In this document: positions 8,329 through 16,880 of the stretch, piece by piece
How the letters are laid out: every line of letters starts with the position of its first letter
Numbering within the stretch: position 1 is the stretch's first letter
NCBI GenBank assembly: GCA_934167305.1
Contig: CAKPKQ010000012.1
Span: 1-35,694 of the forward strand
Reading direction: 5' to 3'
Source: an uncultured Clostridia bacterium
Lineage (GTDB): Bacteria; Bacillota; Clostridia; TANB77; CAG-508
DNA length: 35,694 nucleotides
Made by a program: the position numbers and the translations under genes
Notes under the pieces: model-generated
The model's input: only the letters and a program-made list of their open reading frames with translations
The model's database searches: none
What the model was told of the DNA's origin: nothing

Positions 8329-9108
8329 ATGTCAGATTTAAAGCAAGCAGATATACAAGAATTAATGAGATATATAAGAAAGAAAACAAAAAAGGGACCT
8401 GGGTATGTATGGGATTTTAATGATTTAATATTTAGAGAATTTGTTAATGGAGCAACAGGATGCAATATTGATGATAAAAAGTATAAAACAAATGGAACAT
8501 CAAAAGAAAAAAGATTAAGAGAATTTTTAACAATTGAAGAAAACTCAAAAGTAAAACTATTATTAGAAGAACTTTTAGACTATGGAACAAGGAGAAAATT
8601 TCTTTTAACTACACATATTAAAAATATGAAGAAGATAATTAATGATCTTAAAAAATACGAAAAAAATATAGAAATAAATGAAAATACAATAAAAAATAAA
8701 AATGAAGAGAGAATACTTTTAAAAGAGATAAAAGATAAAATATCTAAAGGTCAATATGAATTTGCAATTGATAGATTACATACCTTATTAAAATATAAAT
8801 ATGAAGCAATATTTAAATCAATAAAGAAGGATTTAAAAGGAGAAACTCTGGATACCATATCAGGAGAATTAAATAATATTTTACGTGTCAATAATGTATT
8901 TAAAGAATCGACAACATTTAGTATCTTATCTGCAACTAAAAAGATAATGAAAGATTTTGATGATGCAAGAAATAATAAGACATATGCACATGCTAATACA
9001 ATTATGGCAAAAAATGAAGCAGAGTTTTTATGTACTTATATGGTATATTATTATAATTTTATATGCAAAATTGATTTTAAAAAAATAAAAATTAAAGGCG
9101 AGAATTAA
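8329..9108 (+). CDS. Abortive-infection (Abi-C-like) family protein
   Basis: 259 aa, helical and highly charged. The C-terminal 80 residues carry ELNNILRV...FDDARNNKTYAHANTIM...NEAEFL, which resembles the RN(x)xxAH(x)N pattern ending Abi-C and related abortive infection proteins, a HEPN-like arrangement. The N-terminal part (about 1-90) is similar to leader regions of other Abi proteins but I could not assign it. It starts 12 bp after fic with AAAAGGAG and ends at a strong bidirectional terminator, so fic and this gene form a two-gene transcript. The most plausible role is a phage-defence partner of the Fic protein. The family call is moderate. Confidence 0.6.
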   Translation: MSDLKQADIQELMRYIRKKTKKGPGYVWDFNDLIFREFVNGATGCNIDDKKYKTNGTSKEKRLREFLTIEENSKVKLLLEELLDYGTRRKFLLTTHIKNMKKIINDLKKYEKNIEINENTIKNKNEERILLKEIKDKISKGQYEFAIDRLHTLLKYKYEAIFKSIKKDLKGETLDTISGELNNILRVNNVFKESTTFSILSATKKIMKDFDDARNNKTYAHANTIMAKNEAEFLCTYMVYYYNFICKIDFKKIKIKGEN

Positions 9109-9122
9109 ATCTCGCCTTTAGC
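9093..9122 (+). terminator. Bidirectional terminator between the Abi gene and the mobile-element genes
   Basis: TAAAGGCGAGA (from 9094) pairs with TCTCGCCTTTA (to 9121) around AATTAAA, overlapping the stop codons of both convergent genes. Confidence 0.8.
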
Positions 9123-9418
9123 TATTCCTCAAAACATCCCATAACTAGCTGACTTCCATCTACAAAGCCATTTCTATAATATTTCTCATTCCAGTAATAT
9201 AAGTAATCCATAAAATTTTTATCTAGCTGGTCTAGTTGTTTTTGAACATATTTCTGATTTTGCTTAGGAACATTCTTAAGAATTTTCTTAGCAATCTCAT
9301 CAAAATAGATGCAGTATTTTTTATCTTGAGGTGACATTTCACAAAAAGCCGTTTCCTCTCTAAATTCTAACCATTCTTTTAATATATCATCTTCATTTAC
9401 TTCTCTAAAATTTATCAT
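9122..9418 (-). CDS. Small mobile-element protein next to TnpV (DUF6664-like)
   Basis: 98 aa. It contains EEWLEF-like WLEFREE, then DEIAKKILKNVPKQNQKYV, then a C-terminal YYWNEKYYRNGFVDGSQLV. I recognise this composition from a short conserved protein that accompanies TnpV in clostridial elements (I believe DUF6664). No catalytic motif is visible. It follows tnpV by 12 bp, with AGGAGG in the gap, so the two genes are one operon. It ends at the shared terminator with the Abi gene. Function unknown. Confidence 0.6.
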   Translation of the reverse strand: MINFREVNEDDILKEWLEFREETAFCEMSPQDKKYCIYFDEIAKKILKNVPKQNQKYVQKQLDQLDKNFMDYLYYWNEKYYRNGFVDGSQLVMGCFEE

Positions 9419-9430
9419 ATCTAATTCCTC

Positions 9431-9784
9431 CTACACATATATAATTTCATTAAAAATAATTTCTTCAGCAGCATTTTTAAAGTTGTTCATTAATCCAACC
9501 CATTTTAGTTGATCTGTTCTTTTTAATTCTTCATCAACATTGTTTTCCTTAGCCATTTCTCTGACTGTTATATTTACTATGTGATTACATTTTTCATCAA
9601 TACCTTTTAGGTAACTAGATAAAGCTCCATTCATCATCAATTCAGTATATAAGCCTCGTTTATTTTCTTTAATATATTTTAATCTAGCTCTACCATATTT
9701 GCCTAAAACAACCTTTTCTTGATTTTTTAATGCTAAATTAGGAATTAAATAATCTCCTTCTTTACGATATGTTATTTCTTTCAT
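9431..9784 (-). CDS. tnpV: TnpV-type transposon-encoded protein
   Basis: 117 aa from the ATG at 9784. The order ITYRKEGDYLIPNL, GKYGRARLKYIKENKRGLY, then DQLKWVGLMNNFKNAAEEII is that of the TnpV family carried by clostridial Tn4451-like and related integrative elements. The role of TnpV is not known. The longer reading frame from a TTG at 9799 is rejected because that TTG overlaps the GGAGG (9797-9793) that lies 8 bp before the ATG. No recombinase gene accompanies it, so this is the remnant of an element. Confidence 0.8.
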   Translation of the reverse strand: MKEITYRKEGDYLIPNLALKNQEKVVLGKYGRARLKYIKENKRGLYTELMMNGALSSYLKGIDEKCNHIVNITVREMAKENNVDEELKRTDQLKWVGLMNNFKNAAEEIIFNEIIYV

Positions 9785-9998
9785 AATCAAAACCTCCAAA
9801 ATAAATTTTTAGGTTTCCCATATATCAAATTTTTATTACGAACATCTGTGTAAAATTCTTGGGGAAATAATGGGAAAAAAATTTTCAAAAAAGTACAAAA
9901 AATTACACAAATGTTTGCTGTGCCAAAAACCCCGAAGGTATTAAAATACCAGTCAAAACCCTTGATTTCACTAAAGTACAAGAAATAGGCAGGCCGCC

Positions 9999-10042
9999 CT
10001 CATAACCCGAAGGTCATAAGTTCAAGTCTTAACATGCAGCCA
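9999..10042 (+). other. tRNA-Met(CAT) 3' fragment, probable attachment-site scar
   Basis: Starting at the anticodon loop CTCATAA, the sequence continues as CCCGAAGGTC, a T-arm with TTCAAGT flanked by pairing ATAAG/CTTA, and an end reading GCAGCCA. The 5' half (acceptor strand, D-arm) is absent: nothing upstream pairs with the 3' acceptor strand. Integrative elements commonly carry the 3' part of the tRNA gene they insert into, so this is read as an att remnant beside tnpV. Confidence 0.65.
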
Positions 10043-10217
10043 AAGTTATCAAAAAATTCAAAGCTCTTTGACTTATTTATTTTTATAAAAAAGAAAATAG
10101 AATATAAATCCATTTCTCATAGACATTGCACGAAGATTTCTGTCGCAATCCTTTTATATATTTTTATTGAATGCAGTTTTTATTTTTGCTAAAGATTTTA
10201 AGAAATTTAAATCAATT

Positions 10218-10247
10218 TTGCAATATAATGACAAAATATGATATAAT
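10218..10247 (+). promoter_or_regulatory. Promoter of the GNAT gene
   Basis: TTGCAA (10218-10223), 18-bp spacer, then TATAAT (10242-10247) with an upstream TG. Because transcription would begin near 10254, the ATG at 10248 cannot be the start; the ATG at 10272 is. Confidence 0.6.
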
Positions 10248-10271
10248 ATGCTAAACAAAGAAAGGAAAATT

Positions 10272-11075
10272 ATGGAAACTGAATTGTTTAGAGAAAAAAT
10301 TGTAAAAGAATATGTGAAATATAAAAAAACAGAAAAGAAATCAAATGATGTATGGAGTAAAGAAGAGTACATTAAATTTTATGAAGATAATAAAAGATCT
10401 TTAAATTCTTTGTTACTTGATATAAACGAATATTTTGTAGATAACAAAGAGAAAATAGAAATGGAAAGTAAGTTAACATCAAGGCAAATTGGATGTATAC
10501 AAAGAATTACAAAAACTTTTACGGAGACGTTATATGGTAATCATTCAGATGATTTTTCATATGCATATTATGAACTATTGGATTTTATTTTTTATCCAGA
10601 ATGTGATTTGAAAGAATTATCGTATAATGAAATAGAAATAACAAGGATGATGATTGCATATTTAATTAGTAAAGCAGATGAATTTATAAAAAAGTATAAA
10701 AAATATCCAGATGAATATCTTGACAAATATAAATTAGTAAAAACAGGAGAAACATTTAAAAAAAGATTTTTTAATTTAGTAGTAGACGGTAATATAGTTG
10801 GAAATGCATGGATAACAAAAAAAGAATATAAAATATTTAAAAAGGGTTTAGAAATGTATATTGCACCTGAATATAGAAGAAAAAAATATGGCACTAAATT
10901 TTATCATATGTTATGCTGTGCAATATCAGAAATGAATATTGAATGGATTTACTTAATTGTTGATAAAAATGACGAGGTTGCAATTAATTTTTTAAACAAA
11001 CAGATAAATAAATACGAAAGAAGAATAGAAAAAGGGAGAAAAATAATATTTGAAGATACATTGATTGTTGATTAA
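10272..11075 (+). CDS. GNAT-family N-acetyltransferase domain protein
   Basis: 267 aa from the ATG at 10272, chosen because it follows AAAGGA and because the promoter overlaps the earlier ATG. The first 160 residues are charged and helical and match nothing I know. The last 100 are a GNAT fold: a beta-bulge VVDGNIVGNAWI, the acetyl-CoA motif YRRKKYGTKFYH (R/Q-x-x-G-x-G/A type, with the last glycine replaced), and a final VDKNDEVAINFLNK. It would acetylate an unknown substrate. It stands alone next to the mobile-element border. Confidence 0.65.
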   Translation: METELFREKIVKEYVKYKKTEKKSNDVWSKEEYIKFYEDNKRSLNSLLLDINEYFVDNKEKIEMESKLTSRQIGCIQRITKTFTETLYGNHSDDFSYAYYELLDFIFYPECDLKELSYNEIEITRMMIAYLISKADEFIKKYKKYPDEYLDKYKLVKTGETFKKRFFNLVVDGNIVGNAWITKKEYKIFKKGLEMYIAPEYRRKKYGTKFYHMLCCAISEMNIEWIYLIVDKNDEVAINFLNKQINKYERRIEKGRKIIFEDTLIVD

Positions 11076-11085
11076 TTAAGTTTGC

Positions 11086-11124
11086 GTAAATGAATAATGC
11101 TAGTTTAAAATAATATTCATTTAC
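11086..11124. other. Long hairpin after the GNAT gene
   Basis: GTAAATGAATA (11086-11096) pairs with TATTCATTTAC (11114-11124). There is no T-run, so it is not a classical terminator. The rest of the 264-bp gap up to 11340 shows no gene. Confidence 0.45.
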
Positions 11125-11339
11125 AAAAGTATATCACATTAACAAGAACTAGAAATATTATTTATTCTTATACATATTAACCGAATTCAAAGAGTATTGA
11201 ACTAAGTTGTGCAAATTCACAATTAATTGGCAGAGCACTTGGTAATATATATATAAATAATGAATAGTGATGAATTAATATAAATATAAAGCTTGATATT
11301 AATATAATTTACAGTCTTGTGATATGGATAGGAGAAAAA

Positions 11340-12662
11340 ATGGCAAATTACATTGTAAATAAGATTGTTTGCACAGAAGAAATATTAAATGAATATTTTC
11401 TTGACTATTATACAATAGATGAAAATGAAAGATTAAGAGAACCATACATATCGTTCAATAAGTTGTTTGGTGTAAAGTCCTTGAGTGAATATAAAGAAAA
11501 ATATGGTACATATATTTATTATGGTAATGGATTCACATATGAGAGAAATAAAGAAAATTTAATAGAAATTAAATTTACAACGAGATACTTGTATCCAATT
11601 CAAGCAATAGTAAAAGCCATAGAAATGTTTAAAGATAAAATAACATGGTATGCATGTGAAGAAAATAAGATATATCTTTCAAAATTTTTATGGAATGGAG
11701 AAATGGTTCAAGAAAACACTTTATACCTAGAAGACGGGGAATATTACAATTGGAGAATGGAAAATGAAGACTATATAGAAACAATAGAATACCCAGATGA
11801 TGATATATGGCATTATGACTATGAAAATGAATGGAAAGTATGGGATTGTAGTGATTTAATTAGTAAATATATTAATCATTATCCAGCCAAAGAATATTAC
11901 AAAGAGATGCAACAATATGAGTTTGATGATGAAAGAGAAGATGAAAAATTATACTATTTTTTAACTGTAAAATATGAAGAAAATAGTAGTGATAAGGAAT
12001 ATAATTATATTTCAGATGATGAATCTATTGTAGTTGGTGACAGAGTGTTAGTAGATATGGCAGGAAAACTAGCTACAGCGAATGTGTTAGAAGCGGAATA
12101 TTTTACTGAAAAAGATGCACCATTTCCAATTAACAGAACAAAAAAGATAATAAAAAAAGTAGAAAAAGACTTTAAAATAGATGATGTTATGTATAATAAT
12201 AATTTAAAAATGAATATAGATGGAACGCATTTTGAATTTGGAATATATAATTACAAAACCAGAGATACAAGTAATGAAAATTGGTCCGATATTTATATTT
12301 ATATACATAATTCATATTTTAGATATTATACCATATCTGAATTAATGACTGATGTTGAGATTGAAACAATACTGGAATATTTAAAGAGACTTTTAAATGA
12401 TGAATTACAGGAATATGAAAAAATAACTTTTTATGAGCCAGATTTAGAATTTGAATTTTACCCTAAAATAAATTTAAAGGATACAGGGGAATACTCTTAT
12501 ATAAAGCAAGGATATGAAATACAGGATATTTTTATGAAAATAAATATAAATTTAACAAATGAAGAAGGAGTATATATTGGACAAAAATATGTAATCATTT
12601 TTGATAGAAGTGAAATTGAGAAAATTAAAGATTACATAGAAAGAGTAACTTCAATAACGTAA
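11340..12662 (+). CDS. Three-part hypothetical protein: YubB-ferredoxin-like, DUF5839-like, WapI-immunity-like
   Basis: 440 aa from the ATG at 11340, which has AGGAGA 5 bp upstream; an in-frame GTG at 11319 lacks a site. Residues about 1-125 (MANYIVNKI, TTRYLYPIQAIVKAIE, YACEENKIYLSKFLWNG) look like the ferredoxin-like YubB/Api92 domain. Residues about 205-275 (YYFLTVKYEEN, DESIVVGDRVLVDMAGKLA, INRTKKIIKKV) resemble the beta-barrel DUF5839. The C-terminal 140 residues (WSDIYIYIHNSYF...MKININLTNEEG) resemble WapI-type immunity proteins. No signal peptide. The combination hints at a small scaffold or immunity protein, but function is not known. All three domain calls come from pattern memory. 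Confidence 0.5.
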   Translation: MANYIVNKIVCTEEILNEYFLDYYTIDENERLREPYISFNKLFGVKSLSEYKEKYGTYIYYGNGFTYERNKENLIEIKFTTRYLYPIQAIVKAIEMFKDKITWYACEENKIYLSKFLWNGEMVQENTLYLEDGEYYNWRMENEDYIETIEYPDDDIWHYDYENEWKVWDCSDLISKYINHYPAKEYYKEMQQYEFDDEREDEKLYYFLTVKYEENSSDKEYNYISDDESIVVGDRVLVDMAGKLATANVLEAEYFTEKDAPFPINRTKKIIKKVEKDFKIDDVMYNNNLKMNIDGTHFEFGIYNYKTRDTSNENWSDIYIYIHNSYFRYYTISELMTDVEIETILEYLKRLLNDELQEYEKITFYEPDLEFEFYPKINLKDTGEYSYIKQGYEIQDIFMKININLTNEEGVYIGQKYVIIFDRSEIEKIKDYIERVTSIT

Positions 12663-12690
12663 AATACCAGAAAATTTTTCTGGTATTTTT
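12661..12690 (+). terminator. Terminator, near-identical to the one after the CRISPR array
   Basis: AAAATACCAGAAA pairs with TTTCTGGTATTTTT around ATT. The same hairpin, differing in the loop and tail, stands at 21031-21061. Confidence 0.85.
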
Positions 12691-12744
12691 AAATAATATT
12701 ATGCAATATTAAAAAATATAATATTTTTTTAGAAAATGACATTT

Positions 12745-12773
12745 TTCGACAAGTTTTGCATAGTTTATATGAT
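12745..12773 (+). promoter_or_regulatory. Possible cas operon promoter
   Basis: TTCGAC (12745-12750), 17-bp spacer, TATGAT (12768-12773). If used, the cas9 5' leader of about 165 nt would run antisense through the whole tracrRNA. Confidence 0.35.
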
Positions 12774-12781
12774 ATAAGTAT

Positions 12782-12906
12782 AAAAAAATAAAAGCTCTAG
12801 ATAACTAGAACTTAAATTCACCTAAGTGAAACCAACATCAAGTTGGCATTTAAGGTTTAAACCTTATTTTAACTCATTGTGCTATTTTAGATAGTAATTT
12901 AATAGC
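12782..12906 (-). ncRNA. tracrRNA of the type II-A system
   Basis: On the minus strand an anti-repeat (12897-12876) pairs with the CRISPR repeat: 21 of 22 bases are complementary and the exception is a G-U pair. It is followed by GAGTTAAAATAAGG, the bulge and nexus region typical of Cas9 tracrRNAs. Three hairpins follow: GGTTTAAACC, CCAACTTGATGTTGG and TCACTTAGGTGA. The RNA ends with a terminator hairpin CTCTAG/CTAGAA-like at 12812-12793 and a T-rich tail. The 5' end is approximate. The gene lies in the cas9 leader in antisense orientation. Confidence 0.88.
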
Positions 12907-12944
12907 AAATTAAATATAACATAGAAAAGGAGAAATTGCAAGAT

Positions 12945-15900
12945 ATGGAGCAAAAAAAATGCAAAAGAGTTGACGCTTATAATATAGGATTGGACATTGG
13001 AACAAATTCAGTTGGATGGGCTGTAACAGATTTGGATAATAATATTTTAAAAAGAGGCAACAAAAACATGTGGGGTGCACGTATATTTGATGAAGGAAGT
13101 ACTGCAGCACAAACAAGAATATTTAGAGGAACAAGAAGAAGGATTGAAAGAAGAAAAGAGAGAATAAATATACTTCAAAGTTTACTATTAGATGACATGG
13201 AAAAGGAATATCCAAATTTCTTTCCAATGCTAAGGGAGACATCTAAGGCTAAAGAAGATAAAAATAGTGATTCAATTAATGGAAAAAAATATAATTTATT
13301 TTCAGAATTAGATTTTTCAGATCCAATATATTATCAAAAATATCCAACAATATATCATTTAAGACGAGAACTAATGGAAAGTAAAGAAAAGCATGACATT
13401 AGGCTTGTTTATCTTGCAATTCATCATATAATAAAATATCGTGGAAATTTTCTATATGAGGGAGATTTAAAAAATAATAACAATGAAATAATTGAATCTA
13501 TAAATGAGTTATTAGATTTTATACAAAATACACTTGAAATAAGCTTTATTTCAGAAGCGGAGAAAATTCAAGAAATATTAAAAGATAAAACTAAATCAAA
13601 GGGAGAAAAAAAGGATTTAATAATTGGATTTTTTGATTATGATAAGGATGAGAAGTCCGTAATTACTGGAATTGTTAATGCAATTTTGGGATATAAATTT
13701 GACGTTAATAAGATATTTGATATTGAAGTAGAGAATTCAAATATTTCTTTTAGTAATGAAATAGCAAATGAAGAAGAAATAAAAGAAAACTTGCAAGACC
13801 AAGCTTATGTGTATGATGTATTACTAAAAATATATAATTGGTTTATATTACAAGATATTCTACAAGGTAATAATAGTATTTCAGAAGCTTTCATAAATAA
13901 GTATGACAAGTATAAAAAGGATTTAAGCAATATAAAAAGCTTATATAGAAATTATTTAAAAGATGAATATAATAATATGTTCAGAAAAGAAAAAGATGAT
14001 AGCTATGCATGTTTCGAAAAGCATATATCAGGGTGTCCAATAGAAAACTTGTATAAAAGAATAAAAAAAGATTTAGCAGATGTTCCAGACTGTAAAGAAA
14101 AAGAAGAAATATTAAAGGATATAGAAGATGACGCTTTTTTAGTAAAAATAAATACAACAGCAAATTCGGCAATTCCATATCAATTACATTATCAAGAATT
14201 GGAAAAAATACTTGAAAATCAAGCACAATATTATCCAACAATACAAGAAAATAAACAACATATATTAGAACTAATGAAATTCAGAATTCCATATTATGTT
14301 GGACCTTTGGCACAAGAGGGGAAAAGTAGATTTGCTTGGATTGTTAGAAATTCAAACGAAAAAATATTGCCATGGACATTTGATGACGTGGTCAATGTAG
14401 ATGAAACGGCAGAAAAGTTTATAAAAAGGATGACCAATAAATGTACATACCTAATAAATGAAGATGTAATTCCAAAACAATCAATTTTATACTCTGAGTT
14501 TTGTGTATTAAATGAACTTGCAAATATAAGAGTAAATAATCATAAATTAACTCCAAAGACAAAACAACTTATAGTAGACAAGTTATTTAAAGTCAAAAAA
14601 ACAGTTAAGCTAAAAGATTTAAAACAAGCATTAACAGATTTTCAAATTTTCCCTGAAGTTACATCAATTACTGGATTAGCAGAAGTGGATAAATTTATGT
14701 CAAACATGTCATCATATATTGATATTGAAAATATACTTGGCTGTATAAATGATGAAAACATTGAAATGGTTGAAAGCATAATTGAATGGATTACAATATT
14801 TGAAGATAAAAAAATATTAAAAAGAAAAATAAAAAATACATACAATTTAGAAGATAGAATAGTAAGTCAACTAATAAAGAAAAATTATAGTGGATGGTCA
14901 AGATTATCAAAAGAGTTACTTATTGGATTAAAGTCTGCTGATGACGGAAAAAACATAATGGACAAACTAAGGACAACAAAAGATAATTTTATGCAAATTA
15001 TAAATAATGATATGTATGGTTTCAATAAACAAATTGAAAGCAGAACAAAATTACAAGAAAAACAAATAACATATAAAGATGTAGATGAAATTCCAACATC
15101 TCCAGCTAATAAAAGGTCTATATGGCAAAGCCTAAAAATAGTTGAAGAAATTAAAAAAGTAATGAAAAAAGATCCTAAAAACATTTATATTGAATTTGCA
15201 AGAGAAGAGCAGGAAAAAAATAAGAGAAAAGATAATAGAGCAAAAGCACTTCTTAAAATATACGAAAAATATGAAGAAGAAATCAAAACGCTAAAAGACT
15301 ATAATCCGAATGTATATAAAGAGCTAAAGAAGATACAAAATGAAAAAGATTTTAATGAAAGATTGTACTTATACTTTATTCAAAATGGAAGATGTATGTA
15401 TAGCTCAAGACCACTAAATATTGATACACTTTACTTATATGAGGTGGATCATATATTGCCTCAAAGTTATGTTAAAGATGATAGTTTATCAAACAAAGCG
15501 TTAGTATATAAAGAAGAAAATCAAAGAAAAAGTGGAAGTTTATTGTTAGATGAAAAAATAATAAATAGACAAGAAACATGGTGGAAGCAATTACGAAAAA
15601 ATGGTTTGATTGATGAGAAAAAATATTATAACTTGACAAGAAGAAAAATGTTTGAAACCGATAAAGAAAAAGTTAAATTTGTATCTAGACAATTGATAGA
15701 AACAAGGCAGAGCACAAAATATATAACAAATTTATTAGTTAATCAATATTCAAACACAGATGTATTTGCAATAAGGTCAAATCTTACTCATAATTTTAGA
15801 AAATTCTTTGAAGTATACAAAAACAGAAATGTTAATGATTATCATCATGCACAGGATGCATATATTATAAGTGTAATAGGCAATGTAATAGATCAGAAAT

Positions 15901-16880
15901 TACAATATAAAGATGAATACAAATATACAGAGTATGTAAAAAAATATATAAAAAAGAGTGAAGAAGAAGCAAATAAAGTTTGGATAATAATGGGAATGGT
16001 TTCTAACAATATAAACAAAGAAAAAGTTAAAAAAGCTCTTGAATACAAAGATTGCTTTATAACACATAAATTAGAAGAACAAACAGGTGCATTTTATAAC
16101 CAAACACTATACAGTCCAAAAGATAAAAATATAGAAATACCTTTAAAAGAGGGATTAGATGTTAAAAAATATGGAGGCTATTCTGGAGAAATCAAAGCAT
16201 ATTTTACAATTTACAGTTATATTGATCAAAAGGGAAAAATGCAAATGGAAATGATAGGAATTCCAGTAAAAACTAAATATGATATAGAAAATGGAAAAAC
16301 TACACTAATTAAATATATACAAAGCAAAAATTGTGAAGCCTCTAAAATAGAGATTATTAGACCTAAAATTTTAAAATATCAAGAATATATTGATGAGAAT
16401 AACGAACCAATGATACTATTAAGTGATAGTGAGATTAGAACTAATAGGCAACTAATTGTAAATAATGAAATGTCTAAACTAATATATATAATGAATCAAG
16501 AAAAAGTAGCAGATGATGAAAAAGAAAAAGTGCAAGAAAAAATGGAAGAAATTTATAATTATTTATTAAGTAAGTTAAAAAGTGAGTATAAAGCATTTGA
16601 TTCTATATATCAAAAATTAAGTAGTGAAGAGACAAAAGAAGTTTTTAAAAAATTAGAATATAAAGACAAGGTGTCTGCTATAAATGGAATTATTGATCTT
16701 ATGCACAGAGGACAAGGCAATTTGACAAAACTAAAACAAGGTGATAGAGCTGGAAGAAAAAGTGGAAGAAGTTTTAAAACAGGAGTATTAAATAAAATGA
16801 TATTTATAGATAAATCTGTAACAGGAATGTACGAAAGAAGGTATAAAGTAAATGGGATGGAGAACTGTAGTAGTAAATAA
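12945..16880 (+). CDS. cas9: CRISPR-associated endonuclease Cas9 (type II-A)
   Basis: 1311 aa from the ATG at 12945; a TTG at 12936 is only 4 bp from AAGGAG and is the alternative start. RuvC-I has D17 in IGLDIGTNSVGWAV. The arginine-rich bridge helix reads RGTRRRIERRKERI. RuvC-II has E750 in YIEFAREEQ. The HNH domain has D835-H836 in EVDHILPQS with N downstream. RuvC-III has H967-H968 and D971 in YHHAQDAY. The C-terminal PAM-interacting part ends in SVTGMYERRYKV, a usual Cas9 ending. All catalytic residues are present, so the nuclease should be active with the adjacent tracrRNA and array. Length is between the short II-C and long S. pyogenes forms. The cas1 gene starts 29 bp before its stop. 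Confidence 0.97.
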   Translation: MEQKKCKRVDAYNIGLDIGTNSVGWAVTDLDNNILKRGNKNMWGARIFDEGSTAAQTRIFRGTRRRIERRKERINILQSLLLDDMEKEYPNFFPMLRETSKAKEDKNSDSINGKKYNLFSELDFSDPIYYQKYPTIYHLRRELMESKEKHDIRLVYLAIHHIIKYRGNFLYEGDLKNNNNEIIESINELLDFIQNTLEISFISEAEKIQEILKDKTKSKGEKKDLIIGFFDYDKDEKSVITGIVNAILGYKFDVNKIFDIEVENSNISFSNEIANEEEIKENLQDQAYVYDVLLKIYNWFILQDILQGNNSISEAFINKYDKYKKDLSNIKSLYRNYLKDEYNNMFRKEKDDSYACFEKHISGCPIENLYKRIKKDLADVPDCKEKEEILKDIEDDAFLVKINTTANSAIPYQLHYQELEKILENQAQYYPTIQENKQHILELMKFRIPYYVGPLAQEGKSRFAWIVRNSNEKILPWTFDDVVNVDETAEKFIKRMTNKCTYLINEDVIPKQSILYSEFCVLNELANIRVNNHKLTPKTKQLIVDKLFKVKKTVKLKDLKQALTDFQIFPEVTSITGLAEVDKFMSNMSSYIDIENILGCINDENIEMVESIIEWITIFEDKKILKRKIKNTYNLEDRIVSQLIKKNYSGWSRLSKELLIGLKSADDGKNIMDKLRTTKDNFMQIINNDMYGFNKQIESRTKLQEKQITYKDVDEIPTSPANKRSIWQSLKIVEEIKKVMKKDPKNIYIEFAREEQEKNKRKDNRAKALLKIYEKYEEEIKTLKDYNPNVYKELKKIQNEKDFNERLYLYFIQNGRCMYSSRPLNIDTLYLYEVDHILPQSYVKDDSLSNKALVYKEENQRKSGSLLLDEKIINRQETWWKQLRKNGLIDEKKYYNLTRRKMFETDKEKVKFVSRQLIETRQSTKYITNLLVNQYSNTDVFAIRSNLTHNFRKFFEVYKNRNVNDYHHAQDAYIISVIGNVIDQKLQYKDEYKYTEYVKKYIKKSEEEANKVWIIMGMVSNNINKEKVKKALEYKDCFITHKLEEQTGAFYNQTLYSPKDKNIEIPLKEGLDVKKYGGYSGEIKAYFTIYSYIDQKGKMQMEMIGIPVKTKYDIENGKTTLIKYIQSKNCEASKIEIIRPKILKYQEYIDENNEPMILLSDSEIRTNRQLIVNNEMSKLIYIMNQEKVADDEKEKVQEKMEEIYNYLLSKLKSEYKAFDSIYQKLSSEETKEVFKKLEYKDKVSAINGIIDLMHRGQGNLTKLKQGDRAGRKSGRSFKTGVLNKMIFIDKSVTGMYERRYKVNGMENCSSK

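Larger units (their letters stand above)
9785..10271. other. 487-bp stretch without an intact gene: mobile-element border
   Basis: It holds the tnpV upstream region, the palindrome GGTATTAAAATACC near 9938, a tRNA-Met 3' fragment (listed separately) and the promoter of the GNAT gene. A minus-strand reading frame of 64 codons at 9787-9981 overlaps the tnpV ribosome binding site, has no recognisable domain and is not annotated. Confidence 0.6.

Noticed and set aside
9787..9981. 64-codon minus-strand frame upstream of tnpV
   Set aside because: It overlaps the tnpV ribosome binding site, is low in complexity and shows no domain.
9999..10042. Complete tRNA gene
   Set aside because: The acceptor 5' strand, D-arm and 5' anticodon strand are missing, so only a fragment is present.
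10248..10271. ATG at 10248 as the GNAT start
   Set aside because: It touches the -10 box and would precede the transcription start; the ATG at 10272 follows AAAGGA.
12936..12944. TTG start for cas9
   Set aside because: Only 4 bp from AAGGAG; the ATG at 12945 is preferred, though spacing of 12 bp is long and the TTG is not fully excluded.
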